The notes under the pieces: model-generated
The model's database searches: none
Told to the model about the DNA's origin: nothing
What the model saw: the letters and a program-made list of their open reading frames with translations, nothing else
Translations under genes and position numbers: made by a program
In this document: positions 1 through 7,599 of the stretch, piece by piece
Position numbering within the stretch: position 1 is the first letter of the stretch
How the letters are laid out: each line of letters opens with the position of its first letter
Assembly (NCBI GenBank): GCA_913060875.1
Contig: CAJXSL010000002.1
Span: forward strand, 310,001 to 374,000
Length of the DNA: 64,000 bases
Reading direction: 5' to 3'
Source: an uncultured Desulfobacteraceae bacterium
GTDB taxonomy: Bacteria; Desulfobacterota; Desulfobacteria; Desulfobacterales; UBA5852

Positions 1-237
1 GGCCGAAGCCGAAGGGGCCGACACACCCAAGAGAGCCGCCAGTTCCGAAATGGACACCTGACCGCGTTTTTGAATCAGCATAAGGGCATGCATCTGATTA
101 ACCGACAACTCTCCGCAGATGCTGTTTTTCCCTTCAGCGGCCAGTACCTGAGCCACATTACGGTCGACAAAATCACGGATCGACCGTCCGGTAGTAAATA
201 TATAGCGGGCCTGTTCCGCCAGGGTGTATTGTACCAT
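1..237 (-). CDS. MarR-family transcriptional regulator, N-terminal part (runs off left edge)
   Basis: The minus strand is open from an ATG at 235-237 to the window edge, giving 79 residues. An AGGA ribosome-binding motif lies about ten bases upstream. The protein has an alpha-helical start followed by a helix-turn-helix-like stretch around residues 55-79 (QKRGQVSISELAALLGVSAPS). This is the usual MarR arrangement of dimerisation helix followed by winged helix. MarR proteins are usually small DNA-binding repressors that respond to ligands or oxidants. The recognition helix and wing lie outside the window, so the ligand and subfamily cannot be judged. It is transcribed in the same direction as aroF, which lies upstream, but an AT-rich 88-base gap with inverted repeats separates them, so it probably has its own control. 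Confidence 0.8.
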   Translation of the reverse strand, partial: MVQYTLAEQARYIFTTGRSIRDFVDRNVAQVLAAEGKNSICGELSVNQMHALMLIQKRGQVSISELAALLGVSAPSASA

Positions 238-261
238 CAAAGATAGTCCTGTTAAATGTTT

Positions 262-313
262 GGATTATTAAATTTTAGTCTTATTAATATTTAGCTTGCC
301 TAACTAATAATCC
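262..313. promoter_or_regulatory. AT-rich inverted repeats upstream of the marR-like gene (candidate operator)
   Basis: GGATTATTA at 262-270 is matched by TAATAATCC at 305-313. Inside the interval, TTAGCTTGCCTAA (291-303) has TTAG/CTAA half-sites. MarR genes are commonly autoregulated through such sites. Assigning these repeats to this regulator is inference from position only. Confidence 0.3.
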
Positions 314-325
314 CCGACATGCTTG

Positions 326-1336
326 TCAACTGTTTTTGAAAATCGCAAATATTTGGTCAACCTGCCGGATCAGGCTGGCAAACTGCTCCGGCAAAAGCGA
401 TTGGGCGCCGTCGCTCAGGGCTTGATCCGGCTGGTGGTGAACCTCGACCATCAAGCCATCGGCGCCCACTGCAGCGGCGGCCCGCGCCAGCGGGATGACC
501 TGATCCCGTCGCCCGGCCGCATGACTGGGATCGATGATGATCGGTAAATGGCTTTCCCGACGGACATAGGGGACCGCCGACAAATCAAGGGTGTTGCGAC
601 TGTGATGGACAAACGTCCTGACCCCCCGTTCACAAAGAATCACATCGGTATTGCCCCCTTCCATGATGTACTCGGCCGCCATAAGCCACTCGTCGATGGT
701 GGCGGCCAACCCACGTTTGAGCAATACCGGTCGTTTGGAACGCCCCGCTTGGCGCAGGAGGCTGAAATTCTGCATGTTGCGCGTCCCGATCTGGATCACG
801 TCCGCATACGCTTCCACCTGGTCGAAGGTTTCCGTATCCATGACTTCAGTGACCACCGGCATGCCGGTCTCCTGGCGCACTTTGGCCAATATCTTCAGCC
901 CTTCCAGGCCCAGCCCCTGAAAAGAGTACGGCGATGTCCGGGGCTTGAAAGCCCCTCCCCGGAAAAGATGGGCACCGGCTGACTTCACGTGACGGGCGAT
1001 GATCAGGGCCTGTTCTTCACTCTCGATGGCGCAGGGTCCGGCAATGACCACCGGATGACCGTTGCCGATGGCGATGCCGCCGACATGCACAATGGTGTCT
1101 TCCGGCCGTGTTTCCCGGCTGACGAGCTTGTAGGGCCGGGTAACCGGTATGACATCCTTCACGCCCGCCAAACCGACAAAGAGCGCGGCATCGACAGCGC
1201 CTTTATTGCGCAGGACACCAATAGACATCCTTTCCCCGCCCGGAATGGGCCGCGCTTCGTATCCGCGGGCCTTCACGGCCGCTTCGACGGCTTTGATCTG
1301 GTCGGGGGTTGCTTGGGCTTCCATCACAATCAACAT
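326..1336 (-). CDS. aroF: 3-deoxy-7-phosphoheptulonate (DAHP) synthase, type I-beta
   Basis: The enzyme condenses phosphoenolpyruvate and erythrose 4-phosphate to DAHP, the first step of the shikimate pathway in the cytoplasm. The 336-residue protein has a ferredoxin-like N-terminal domain (residues 1 to about 70) ahead of the barrel. This is the layout of AroF/Thermotoga-type synthases, where that domain takes part in feedback control. Family motifs are visible: GPCAIES at 100-106, KPRTSP at 131-136 and DPSH at 269-272. The start is the ATG at 1334-1336 with AAGGAG eight bases upstream; a TTG nine codons earlier has no such site. The gene lies behind a 25-residue leader peptide with four Trp codons and a terminator hairpin, so its expression is probably set by tryptophan supply. 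Confidence 0.95.
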   Translation of the reverse strand: MLIVMEAQATPDQIKAVEAAVKARGYEARPIPGGERMSIGVLRNKGAVDAALFVGLAGVKDVIPVTRPYKLVSRETRPEDTIVHVGGIAIGNGHPVVIAGPCAIESEEQALIIARHVKSAGAHLFRGGAFKPRTSPYSFQGLGLEGLKILAKVRQETGMPVVTEVMDTETFDQVEAYADVIQIGTRNMQNFSLLRQAGRSKRPVLLKRGLAATIDEWLMAAEYIMEGGNTDVILCERGVRTFVHHSRNTLDLSAVPYVRRESHLPIIIDPSHAAGRRDQVIPLARAAAAVGADGLMVEVHHQPDQALSDGAQSLLPEQFASLIRQVDQIFAIFKNS

Positions 1337-1437
1337 GGTTTCATCTCCTTGGTTAAATGGCAATTAGGGGATCAGCCCCTGTTTCCGTTCCACGATGGAT
1401 GGCTTCTTCCGGGCAAACATGCACATCCGTCATCCAT

Positions 1438-1469
1438 AAAAAAAGGGCGGTGGCCTGTCGCCACCGCCC
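1438..1469 (-). terminator. Rho-independent terminator in the aroF leader (attenuator)
   Basis: On the minus strand a perfect 10-bp GC-rich stem (1460-1469 with 1445-1454, loop 1455-1459) is followed by seven T residues (1438-1444). It lies between the Trp-codon leader peptide and aroF, where an attenuator terminator is expected. The 5' arm can alternatively pair with the GCCACCCC stretch inside the upstream hairpin (six base pairs, then a bulge), a possible antiterminator. Confidence 0.85.
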
Positions 1470-1480
1470 CTTTAAAACGA

Positions 1481-1513
1481 AAAGACCGTGGCATTGGGGT
1501 GGCCACGGTCTTT
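1481..1513 (-). promoter_or_regulatory. Upstream hairpin of the aroF attenuator
   Basis: A perfect 12-bp stem pairs 1481-1492 with 1502-1513 around a nine-base loop (1493-1501). It lies 30 bases after the leader-peptide stop codon and directly before the terminator. On the minus strand it is also followed by four T residues, so it could act as a pause or first terminator hairpin. Its role is inferred from order and spacing. Confidence 0.65.
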
Positions 1514-1543
1514 TTTATTGCCTATTATCGCTGGTTCAGGCGG

Positions 1544-1621
1544 TCAATTCCGGCAGGCGCACCCCTCTCGTTTGAATTGCCACCACCACCAGCAAAATTG
1601 GATTTGATTTTTCACGGACAT
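1544..1621 (-). CDS. Trp leader peptide (four consecutive Trp codons) upstream of aroF
   Basis: A 25-codon reading frame starts at the ATG at 1619-1621 with GAGGA about nine bases upstream and stops with TGA at 1544-1546. The peptide is MSVKNQIQFC-WWWW-QFKREGCACRN. Codons 11-14 (1580-1591) are four TGG codons in a row, extremely unlikely by chance and the hallmark of ribosome-mediated tryptophan attenuation. When charged tRNA-Trp is scarce the ribosome should stall here and change folding of the two downstream hairpins, letting transcription reach aroF. A sigma-70 promoter lies immediately upstream. The leader is too short for standard gene calling. Confidence 0.88.
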   Translation of the reverse strand: MSVKNQIQFCWWWWQFKREGCACRN

Positions 1622-1651
1622 TTTATGTAATCCTCAACCGATGTTTCTATG

Positions 1652-1681
1652 AGTCTACCGGAAGCCTTCCGCGCTTGTCAA
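1652..1681 (-). promoter_or_regulatory. Sigma-70 promoter of the aroF leader transcript
   Basis: On the minus strand TTGACA (1676-1681) is followed, after 18 bases, by TAGACT (1652-1657). Transcription would start about 20 bases before the leader peptide's ribosome-binding site. Confidence 0.65.
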
Positions 1682-1831
1682 GCGCAAGGGATGTTCACCT
1701 AAAGCCGCTTCCCGGTCAGGCTGCCAAAGCCGTGACGATGTGACGATGCCAAGCATTGCGTGAATTCACCAAGTTGTTATAATCATCCTGTCTTTACCAA
1801 AAGCATATATCAACCTATCGGAGGCCTGCGC

Positions 1832-2218
1832 ATGACGGAATGGATTCCTTTTGAAGAAGGTGAATACTGGGTGGAAAACGCTTACCTTTTGGCCGCTGAC
1901 AAAAACGCCATCGCCATGGAGAGCCCGATTATCGAGATAGCCAAAACCCCGCAGGGAAAGCGCTATCTCAAAGGCCAGGGCATGGTCAACAATCTCATGG
2001 TGATCGAGTTGCTGGAGAAAAACGATACACTGGACGTCCTGCTGGATCTTGGCGGAGAATTCAAATACTTTCTCCAGGCACCGCAGATCAATGCGGGCAA
2101 GTTTTTTGCTCCGGATGTTAAATCGACCCTTCAGTTTGCTCCGGCCAGGCCCTGGCACCAGCTTTCGGAAGAAGAATTTTCCGTCACGGTCGAAGCCCTA
2201 AAACGCATCGACACATAG
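1832..2218 (+). CDS. Conserved-looking hypothetical protein, 128 aa
   Basis: The reading frame opens at an ATG preceded by CGGAGG seven bases upstream, which favours it over a TTG 24 codons earlier. The soluble 128-residue protein begins MTEWIPFEEGEYWVE and has no signal peptide, membrane segment or cysteine motif. It alternates predicted beta strands and helices and ends in an acidic helix. I do not recognise the family. It is read in the same direction as the MBL-fold hydrolase 130 bases downstream, but the two need not share a transcript. Confidence 0.7.
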   Translation: MTEWIPFEEGEYWVENAYLLAADKNAIAMESPIIEIAKTPQGKRYLKGQGMVNNLMVIELLEKNDTLDVLLDLGGEFKYFLQAPQINAGKFFAPDVKSTLQFAPARPWHQLSEEEFSVTVEALKRIDT

Positions 2219-2350
2219 AGGATGGACTCGATAGCATTGTTGTGTTAAGAATGATGAGTTAAAGCAGTAAATTGTCCGCTTGTGTCGTCGTGGAAGTCCC
2301 TTGGGCGCTTCCAGTCCTGTGAATAGGATGCGCCCGCAGAAAGGATTGAG

Positions 2351-3190
2351 ATGCGAATCAGGGTATGGGGATCCAGAGGGTCCATTCCTGTCTCCGGCCG
2401 CGAGTACCTCCGCTATGGTGGCGATACCACATGCCTTGAAATCCGGACCAAAAGCGATGATATCTTCATCGTTGATGCCGGCACCGGTATTCGCAGACTT
2501 GGCAACCAGCTCATTGAAGACGAACGCTACACCTATCATTTCCTGATTACCCATGGGCATTGGGACCACCTGATGGGCTGGCCCTTCTTCAAACCGCTTT
2601 ATCTCGACCATGTCACCATACGGGTCCATCGATGCCCGTTCCCCAAAAAATTTGTTGAAAATATGGTTTCCAAAGTCATGACGCCACCCAATTTCCCCAT
2701 TCGCCCTTCAGAGTTGAGGGCCAAAATCGTCTACGAAGACGGTAATCCCACCCGCTTTGAAGTCGGCTCGATGGCGGTGGAGCCCATCCCTTTGAGCCAC
2801 CCCAATATGGGCAGCGGCTACAAGTTTATCGAAGACGGGAAAACCTTCGTTTTTCTGACCGACAACGAACTGGGTTTTGTACATCCCGGCGGGCTGCCTA
2901 TGGACCGTTATGTCGACTTTGCCTATGGTGCGGACCTACTTTTTCACGATGCCGAATACACACCCGAGGAATACGAATCCAAGGTCCTTTGGGGGCATTC
3001 TTCTTATATGGAAGCCGTTGATCTGGCCCTTCAGGCCGGTGCCAAAACACTCGGTCTGTTCCACCATAGCCAGGAACGCGATGACGACGCCATCGATACA
3101 ATTGTAGCCGACTGCCGGAAGGTCATTGCCGCCGAAGGCCACACCATGGACTGCTTTGCCGTGGCCGCCGACATGTATTTCGAGCTGTAG
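2351..3190 (+). CDS. MBL-fold metallo-hydrolase (RNase Z/PhnP-like)
   Basis: This 279-residue protein belongs to the metallo-beta-lactamase fold. The metal-binding motif THGHWDH is at about residues 68-74, further ligands appear as SHPN near 150 and as DAEY in the central strand, and the C-terminal His is in LFHHS near residue 238. The start MRIRVWGSRGSIPVSG and the YGGDTTC loop match a widespread family of cytosolic phosphodiesterase-like hydrolases related to RNase Z and PhnP. The substrate is unknown; such proteins often cleave cyclic or phosphodiester bonds. It has no signal peptide. The next gene downstream, an OsmC protein, is about 140 bases away on the same strand. Confidence 0.88.
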   Translation: MRIRVWGSRGSIPVSGREYLRYGGDTTCLEIRTKSDDIFIVDAGTGIRRLGNQLIEDERYTYHFLITHGHWDHLMGWPFFKPLYLDHVTIRVHRCPFPKKFVENMVSKVMTPPNFPIRPSELRAKIVYEDGNPTRFEVGSMAVEPIPLSHPNMGSGYKFIEDGKTFVFLTDNELGFVHPGGLPMDRYVDFAYGADLLFHDAEYTPEEYESKVLWGHSSYMEAVDLALQAGAKTLGLFHHSQERDDDAIDTIVADCRKVIAAEGHTMDCFAVAADMYFEL

Positions 3191-3332
3191 CCCGAATTGA
3201 TTCGTTTTTTCCCGGTCACTTCCGGTCAAATCACCATCTGAATGTTCCGATGTATTTTTTCAAACCTATCAAAACGCCATCCGGTATCGCTGGAAATCTA
3301 CTGTAAATCGGAGGGCAAAAGGAGTCTTGCGT

Positions 3333-3743
3333 ATGCCGACGGCCACCGTAAAATGGGTTGACGGGTTGCAGTTTGTAGGCACGGATTCGGGCGGGCACAG
3401 CGTGGTGCTTTCGGGTGATGATCAGCAAAGCGGGGTCAGACCGTCAGAAATGCTCCTGGTGGCCCTGGCTTCCTGTTCGGCCGTAGACGTCGTTGAAATC
3501 ATGAAAAAAAAGCGCAAACCGCTCACCAGCCTGGAAGTGGTCATTGCCGGCGAGCGTGATCCCGAGCCCCCCTGGTCTTATCGCATGATCAAGCTGACCT
3601 ATCATGCCCGGGGCCATGGACTGACCGAAAAAGCGTTGTCCCAGGCCATCCAATTATCCACCGAAAAGTATTGTTCCGTCGCCGCCACCGTGAGTGGCGT
3701 GGCGGATATCCAGACCCATTACGAAATCATACCCGCGCCTTAA
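3333..3743 (+). CDS. OsmC/Ohr-family peroxide-reductase-like protein
   Basis: The 136-residue product matches the OsmC superfamily: the PSEMLLVALASCSAVDVVEIMKK helix carries the first redox cysteine (about residue 49), and KYCSVAATV near residue 111 carries the second. Family members reduce organic or inorganic peroxides with two cysteines, using lipoyl or thiol donors, in the cytoplasm. The ATG at 3333 is preceded by GGAG at 3321-3324; a TTG two codons earlier is too close to that site. Family membership is firm, but whether it acts on peroxides or belongs to a YhfA-type branch of unknown substrate is not clear. Confidence 0.9.
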   Translation: MPTATVKWVDGLQFVGTDSGGHSVVLSGDDQQSGVRPSEMLLVALASCSAVDVVEIMKKKRKPLTSLEVVIAGERDPEPPWSYRMIKLTYHARGHGLTEKALSQAIQLSTEKYCSVAATVSGVADIQTHYEIIPAP

Positions 3744-3816
3744 TCCACCGCGGCCTCGCCGCACTCGGCCGTCAGCCTGCCTCTCGGCAAGGCTCCGGAG
3801 CAGATACGATGCGACC

Positions 3817-4575
3817 TTATTGCCGGCAGGCATCACAGAAAGCACGGAACAACGCCGCCATGGGAGGATCACCATCAAGCAGCCATTCCGGGTGCCATTG
3901 CACACCAACGACCCAGCGGGCGTCGGTTCCCTCAACAGCCTCGATAATCCCGTCCGGTGCCCAGGCCACGGGACGAATCCCCTGCCCCAGTTGGTCAATG
4001 GCCTGGTGGTGAATGCTGTTGACCGCGATGGCCTCCGTACCGACCATTTCGGCCAGCCGGCTTCCCGCAAGCGGCTGTATCTCATGCGCCAGGAAATCTT
4101 CCGGATAACCGGGGTGATAATCATGCTTCAGGGCCTGTGGCTGCTGGGAGGCAATATCCTGCCAGAGCGTTCCCCCCGAGGCCACGTTTAAAACCTGAAT
4201 ACCGCGGCAAATCGCCAAAATGGGCAAATCGGATGCCAGTGCCCATTCCGCCACCAGCAATTCCATCCTGTCCCGTGCGGGCGTTACCTTCCGAAGCCCC
4301 GGCAGAGGCGCTTGATTGAAATGGATCGGCTCCAGATCAGGGCCACCGATCAACAACAAACCATCGATCATCCGGAAAAGGTCTTCCAGAATGATACCCG
4401 TTGGCATCACGGGTATGATGAGCGGAATCGCCCCCACCTTCAGCAATGCCCGGAGATAACTGTCCGGAACGGCCGTTGCCTGGCGGCCGAGGATGGCATC
4501 ACTTTCGTGCCAATACCCGGGAACGCCAATCACGGGGTTTGCAGAATTGACAGGTTTTGGCTTGGGCAGGGTCAT
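3817..4575 (-). CDS. Gamma-glutamyl-gamma-aminobutyrate hydrolase family (class I glutamine amidotransferase-like)
   Basis: This 252-residue cytosolic protein has the class I amidotransferase/peptidase C26 layout. The nucleophile elbow is ILAICRGIQVLN (Cys near residue 125), preceded by LLIGGPDLEP, and the C-terminal catalytic pair sits in VGVQWHPEW (His, Glu). The family includes PuuD, which hydrolyses gamma-glutamyl-GABA in putrescine breakdown. Start ATG 4573-4575 has AAGGA seven bases upstream, better than an upstream in-frame start. It converges with osmC. No polyamine genes are nearby, so the real substrate could be another gamma-glutamyl compound. Confidence 0.85.
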   Translation of the reverse strand: MTLPKPKPVNSANPVIGVPGYWHESDAILGRQATAVPDSYLRALLKVGAIPLIIPVMPTGIILEDLFRMIDGLLLIGGPDLEPIHFNQAPLPGLRKVTPARDRMELLVAEWALASDLPILAICRGIQVLNVASGGTLWQDIASQQPQALKHDYHPGYPEDFLAHEIQPLAGSRLAEMVGTEAIAVNSIHHQAIDQLGQGIRPVAWAPDGIIEAVEGTDARWVVGVQWHPEWLLDGDPPMAALFRAFCDACRQ

Positions 4576-4636
4576 TGCAGGGTCCTTTTTCAACCGACAA
4601 ATTGAATTCAAACAGCGCTTTCAGGCCCATCTATTT

Positions 4637-4780
4637 AGTGTCCGTCCAGAAATGGTGGATTTTGGTTTCGAGCAAGGCCTGAGCAATTTGGAAACCGCAG
4701 GAATAGTCGACTATTTCGAGGATTTCCAAAGAGCGAAAACGCCGCTCGGGGCCAAAAGATGCCGTTTATGGATGGGCACT
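4637..4780. repeat. Terminal-inverted-repeat element, copy A (144 bp)
   Basis: The element starts AGTGTCCGTCCAGAAATGG and ends with the near-complement TTTATGGATGGGCACT. It shares its order of internal blocks (a GATTTTGGTTTC block, CAAGGCC, GGAATAG..CTATTTCGAGGA, CGCCGCTCGGGGCC) with copies at 13756, 54368 and 63264. The centre holds nested inverted repeats, so the whole unit can fold into a long hairpin. It has no coding capacity. Confidence 0.85.
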
Positions 4781-5042
4781 ATTTAACATACCTTCCCCTA
4801 ACGGAAAAGCGCACAACCCCTCTTTTTTCGAAAATGGACCTGACGAAATCATCTGGATTTCGCATCGGCAGAAGACGTCAGTCCCCCGTATCGTCCTGCC
4901 TAAAATAGAAATAAACGGATGGAAAACGGACGAACGTCTTCCGGATCATTCCGTGTTGCCTTTCTGTTTTTTTTATCCGGCGCTGGTAAGTTACGGATTC
5001 AGGAGGGTCGATCGGATGTTGAGGAAGGTTTGTCCCGTAACA
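4781..5042. other. Intergenic sequence after repeat copy A
   Basis: Together with the repeat, this makes a gene-free stretch from 4576 to 5042. I see no reading frame with gene-like composition, no hairpin followed by a T run and no RNA-family signature in it. Confidence 0.5.
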
Positions 5043-5357
5043 TCAGGACACACAACGAACGGAATCCCGCAAAATGTTTTGGACATCCTCGGGGACCTCT
5101 TCGTAGGTCAGCAGTCCCAGGGCAAGGGCGCGTTCAATGGCCTTGTTCGGTTCCAGACGGTCGTATAAACGCCAAATTTCATCCGATGTTTCGCGGTAAA
5201 GCTTAAACTTGACATCGTGCAGATTAAAAAACTTGCTTTCCCGCTCACGATACAGATCGATATGGCGCTGAACGCGGGACAATTCATGATGCAGCTCACG
5301 TTCGTACGCTAAATTGGCCAAATTCAAGAGCTTTGCTTGCATTTCCTTGGCATCCAA
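5043..5357 (-). CDS. Small conserved-looking helical protein, 104 aa
   Basis: The product is highly charged and helical, beginning MDAKEMQAKLLNLANLAYERELHHEL. It fits a type of about 100-110 residue protein that I recall from deltaproteobacteria and cyanobacteria, with a KLL.LAN.AYERELH start and a C-terminal EEVP motif; its function is unknown. No signal peptide or membrane segment is present. The TTG at 5355-5357 gives the N terminus that best fits that pattern, but no good ribosome-binding site precedes it; an internal ATG (5340-5342) has AAGGA too close. Start and identity are therefore moderately certain. Confidence 0.55.
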   Translation of the reverse strand: MDAKEMQAKLLNLANLAYERELHHELSRVQRHIDLYRERESKFFNLHDVKFKLYRETSDEIWRLYDRLEPNKAIERALALGLLTYEEVPEDVQNILRDSVRCVS

Positions 5358-5801
5358 ATATCATGGGATTTTTTTCGATTTACCGTATAGACAGCAATAC
5401 ACATGCCAGCAGCGATCAATACCGGCTGCACTTCCAGGGATTTCCCCTCAAAAATTGATGATATCAATATACGGCAAGATAAATGGTGGTAAAATGCAAA
5501 GACGAGCTTTTAGTTTTATTAAAAGTTTAAATAAGTTGCAATCTTAACAAATTAGTCCAAGCGTGATGGCGTCCATTTCAGCGCCTGCACTTAATTTTTA
5601 TCCCATAGCGCTGTCATCCAACAGAATATGTTGCGTCAACTCCAAATCATGAAAAAGTTGTCCACACTATAATGGACGAGTGCCAAGCATGTAGACAGGT
5701 CTATCCATTTTTTTTAATGATGCCCCACCACGGCCATCGGCAGGCGCGTTCACCATTTGTTTCTGGCTGTAAGGAGGCCCACAAGGAAGGAGGAAGGCCA
5801 G
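5358..5801. other. Gene-free AT-rich interval
   Basis: This 444-base stretch is clearly more AT-rich than its surroundings, especially at 5440-5560. It contains no frame with gene-like codon use and no recognisable terminator or RNA. It may hold the promoter of the small helical protein gene, but no element is clear enough to call. Confidence 0.4.
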
Positions 5802-6047
5802 TCATTCGGTTAAGACTTCAGCGGTCTCGACAGGCATGATCAGTTCAAGCTCGATCAGTGACTTCACTGCTTTTTGGAAATCACTCATGCTCATTCCGGA
5901 TAAAAAAGCGATGCTTGCCAAACTTCTCTGGCCATCCATCACGTTCAAAATCTTATGCATATGGTGATCGATACGAGGATCATTCTTTGAAACGTCTTGT
6001 GCACATCGGAAAACATGCATCTTGAGTTTGTCTTGTGCTTTTGTCAT
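5802..6047 (-). CDS. Small hypothetical protein, 81 aa
   Basis: The ATG at 6045-6047 has AGGAG five bases upstream, a strong start. The product is helical, with one Cys (FRCAQDVSK) and a His-rich turn (DHHMHKILNVMDGQRSL), then a segment (ASIAFLSGMSMSDFQKAVKSLIELELI) that looks like a small winged-helix or PilZ-neighbour type tail with spaced leucines. The DGQRSLASIA..SGMS pattern resembles the helix-turn-helix of proteins that follow DUF4388-type domains, but this is only a resemblance. It stands alone, flanked by long non-coding gaps. Function unknown. Confidence 0.6.
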   Translation of the reverse strand: MTKAQDKLKMHVFRCAQDVSKNDPRIDHHMHKILNVMDGQRSLASIAFLSGMSMSDFQKAVKSLIELELIMPVETAEVLTE

Positions 6048-6479
6048 CAACACTCCTGGTCGCACGCTGTACATTCAAAGCTGTTGGGCTTCAAAATGGT
6101 TTCAAAAAAATCGACGCCGGGGCAAATTCCGCTGCCATAGGAATTCGACATCCAAAATCGCATCGTCGGCGGGTTTCCGGTCTTCGGCTGCCAAAGCGAT
6201 TGCCATGGTCACTTTGCATATTCCATACCATGCGACCGCGTGACCCTTGACGCTCGATTTTCCTATTAATTTCAACAGCTACTATTAAAAACGATCACTT
6301 GGATTTGACGGATTTTGTCATGGCTGTCAAAATCCGTCACTTTCCCCCCTCCAAACCCCTGCGGTATTGATGACAAAGGGAGCAATGCTTACGATTCTTA
6401 CGAATAACCGCATAAACAAATCTTAGAGGGACATTCCCCATTGAATACCTATGGTTGCAAGACATGGAAAGGCCTTGCC
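6048..6479. other. Intergenic interval between divergent genes
   Basis: A 432-base gap separates the 81-aa protein (leftward) from the MBL-fold protein (rightward) and should contain both promoters. I see no clear -35/-10 pair with correct spacing, no hairpin-T-run and no credible gene. Confidence 0.4.
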
Positions 6480-7583
6480 ATGACCCGTCGTCACTTTATC
6501 CGGAAAATGATACAGGGGGCCTTCAGCGCGGTTTTATTTAGCACGCCAGGCGCATGCGCGTCGTCTGCCCTGGCCGACAGAGAAAATCAAGACAGCCCGC
6601 CTGCTTATCGGCCCCTCGACGGAAAGTTGATGCGGGAGTTGGCCCAACGCAAAACCCATCACGGCAATGGGGTGTTTATCAATCCGTTCAGCAATGTCCC
6701 CAAGGGACGCCTGAGCCGTGTATTGCAATGGAAATGGTTTTCACAAAATCATTTCAAGGCGTTCTACCAGGATGAAAAAATCACACCGGTCACGCTCGAC
6801 CCCAAACGGCTGATAGGAGGCCCCGGTCTTGAAATCACGTTTATCAAACACGCCGGCATCCTGATCAAAGACGTGGATGCCTATATCTTGGTTGATCCGG
6901 TATTCGACGATCTGTTTTGGTTTATTGAAGATTTTTCGCCGCTGTCCTTCGACCCCGCCATCTTACCGCAGCCCCGCCACATTTTGATCACCCATGGTCA
7001 CTACGATCACCTTGATATCCCCTCTTTGGGCACGTGGGGCAACCAAACCCAAGTTATTTGTCCGCTGGGCTATGCCGATCTGTTCAATGATATCGGTATG
7101 ACCAGGCGTGTGCATCTCGATTGGTATGATCGCCATTATGAAGATGGTCGCGAGATCATTTTCCTGCCGTGCAACCATTGGACCATGCGCAATCCTCTGG
7201 TGGGGCCTAATACGGGGCTGTGGGGATCGTATATCATTCGCACCAAAGCGGGGGCCACCGTGTTCATTTCCGGTGACACGGGGTTTTTCGACGGGTTTGA
7301 ACAAATTGGACAGGAGTTTGCTATCGATCTCGCAATTTTCAATCTCGGCGCCTATGAACCCCGCTGGTTTATGGCGCCCAGCCACACCAATCCGGAAGAA
7401 ACCGTGAGGGCGTACCGTGATCTGCAGGCCCGCCATCTGGCCATTGTGCACTGGGGAACATTCCGCCTGGGGGATGAACCGGTTCATTTCCCCCCATTGG
7501 CCATCCGTAGGGTCCTGCAGCAGGAAAACCTTGAAAACCGTTTCCTCGAATTCAACCACGGACATACCATTGTCTATAAATGA
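6480..7583 (+). CDS. Probable Tat-exported MBL-fold hydrolase (NAPE-PLD/UlaG-like)
   Basis: This 367-residue protein begins MTRRHFIRKM and continues with a hydrophobic stretch ending ..CASSALA, a typical twin-arginine signal, so it is likely exported folded to the periplasm. The mature part has the metal motif LITHGHYDHLDIPSL near residue 165, an FLPCNHWTMR loop, ISGDTGFFDG and a C-terminal IVHWGTF. This arrangement fits the NAPE-phospholipase D/UlaG branch of the metallo-beta-lactamase superfamily, zinc enzymes acting on phosphodiester or lactone bonds, possibly membrane lipids. ATG 6480 with GGAAAGG seven bases upstream gives the clean Tat signal; a TTG 13 codons earlier is the alternative. 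Confidence 0.85.
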   Translation: MTRRHFIRKMIQGAFSAVLFSTPGACASSALADRENQDSPPAYRPLDGKLMRELAQRKTHHGNGVFINPFSNVPKGRLSRVLQWKWFSQNHFKAFYQDEKITPVTLDPKRLIGGPGLEITFIKHAGILIKDVDAYILVDPVFDDLFWFIEDFSPLSFDPAILPQPRHILITHGHYDHLDIPSLGTWGNQTQVICPLGYADLFNDIGMTRRVHLDWYDRHYEDGREIIFLPCNHWTMRNPLVGPNTGLWGSYIIRTKAGATVFISGDTGFFDGFEQIGQEFAIDLAIFNLGAYEPRWFMAPSHTNPEETVRAYRDLQARHLAIVHWGTFRLGDEPVHFPPLAIRRVLQQENLENRFLEFNHGHTIVYK

Positions 7584-7599
7584 TGGCCGTCAGTGGGTG

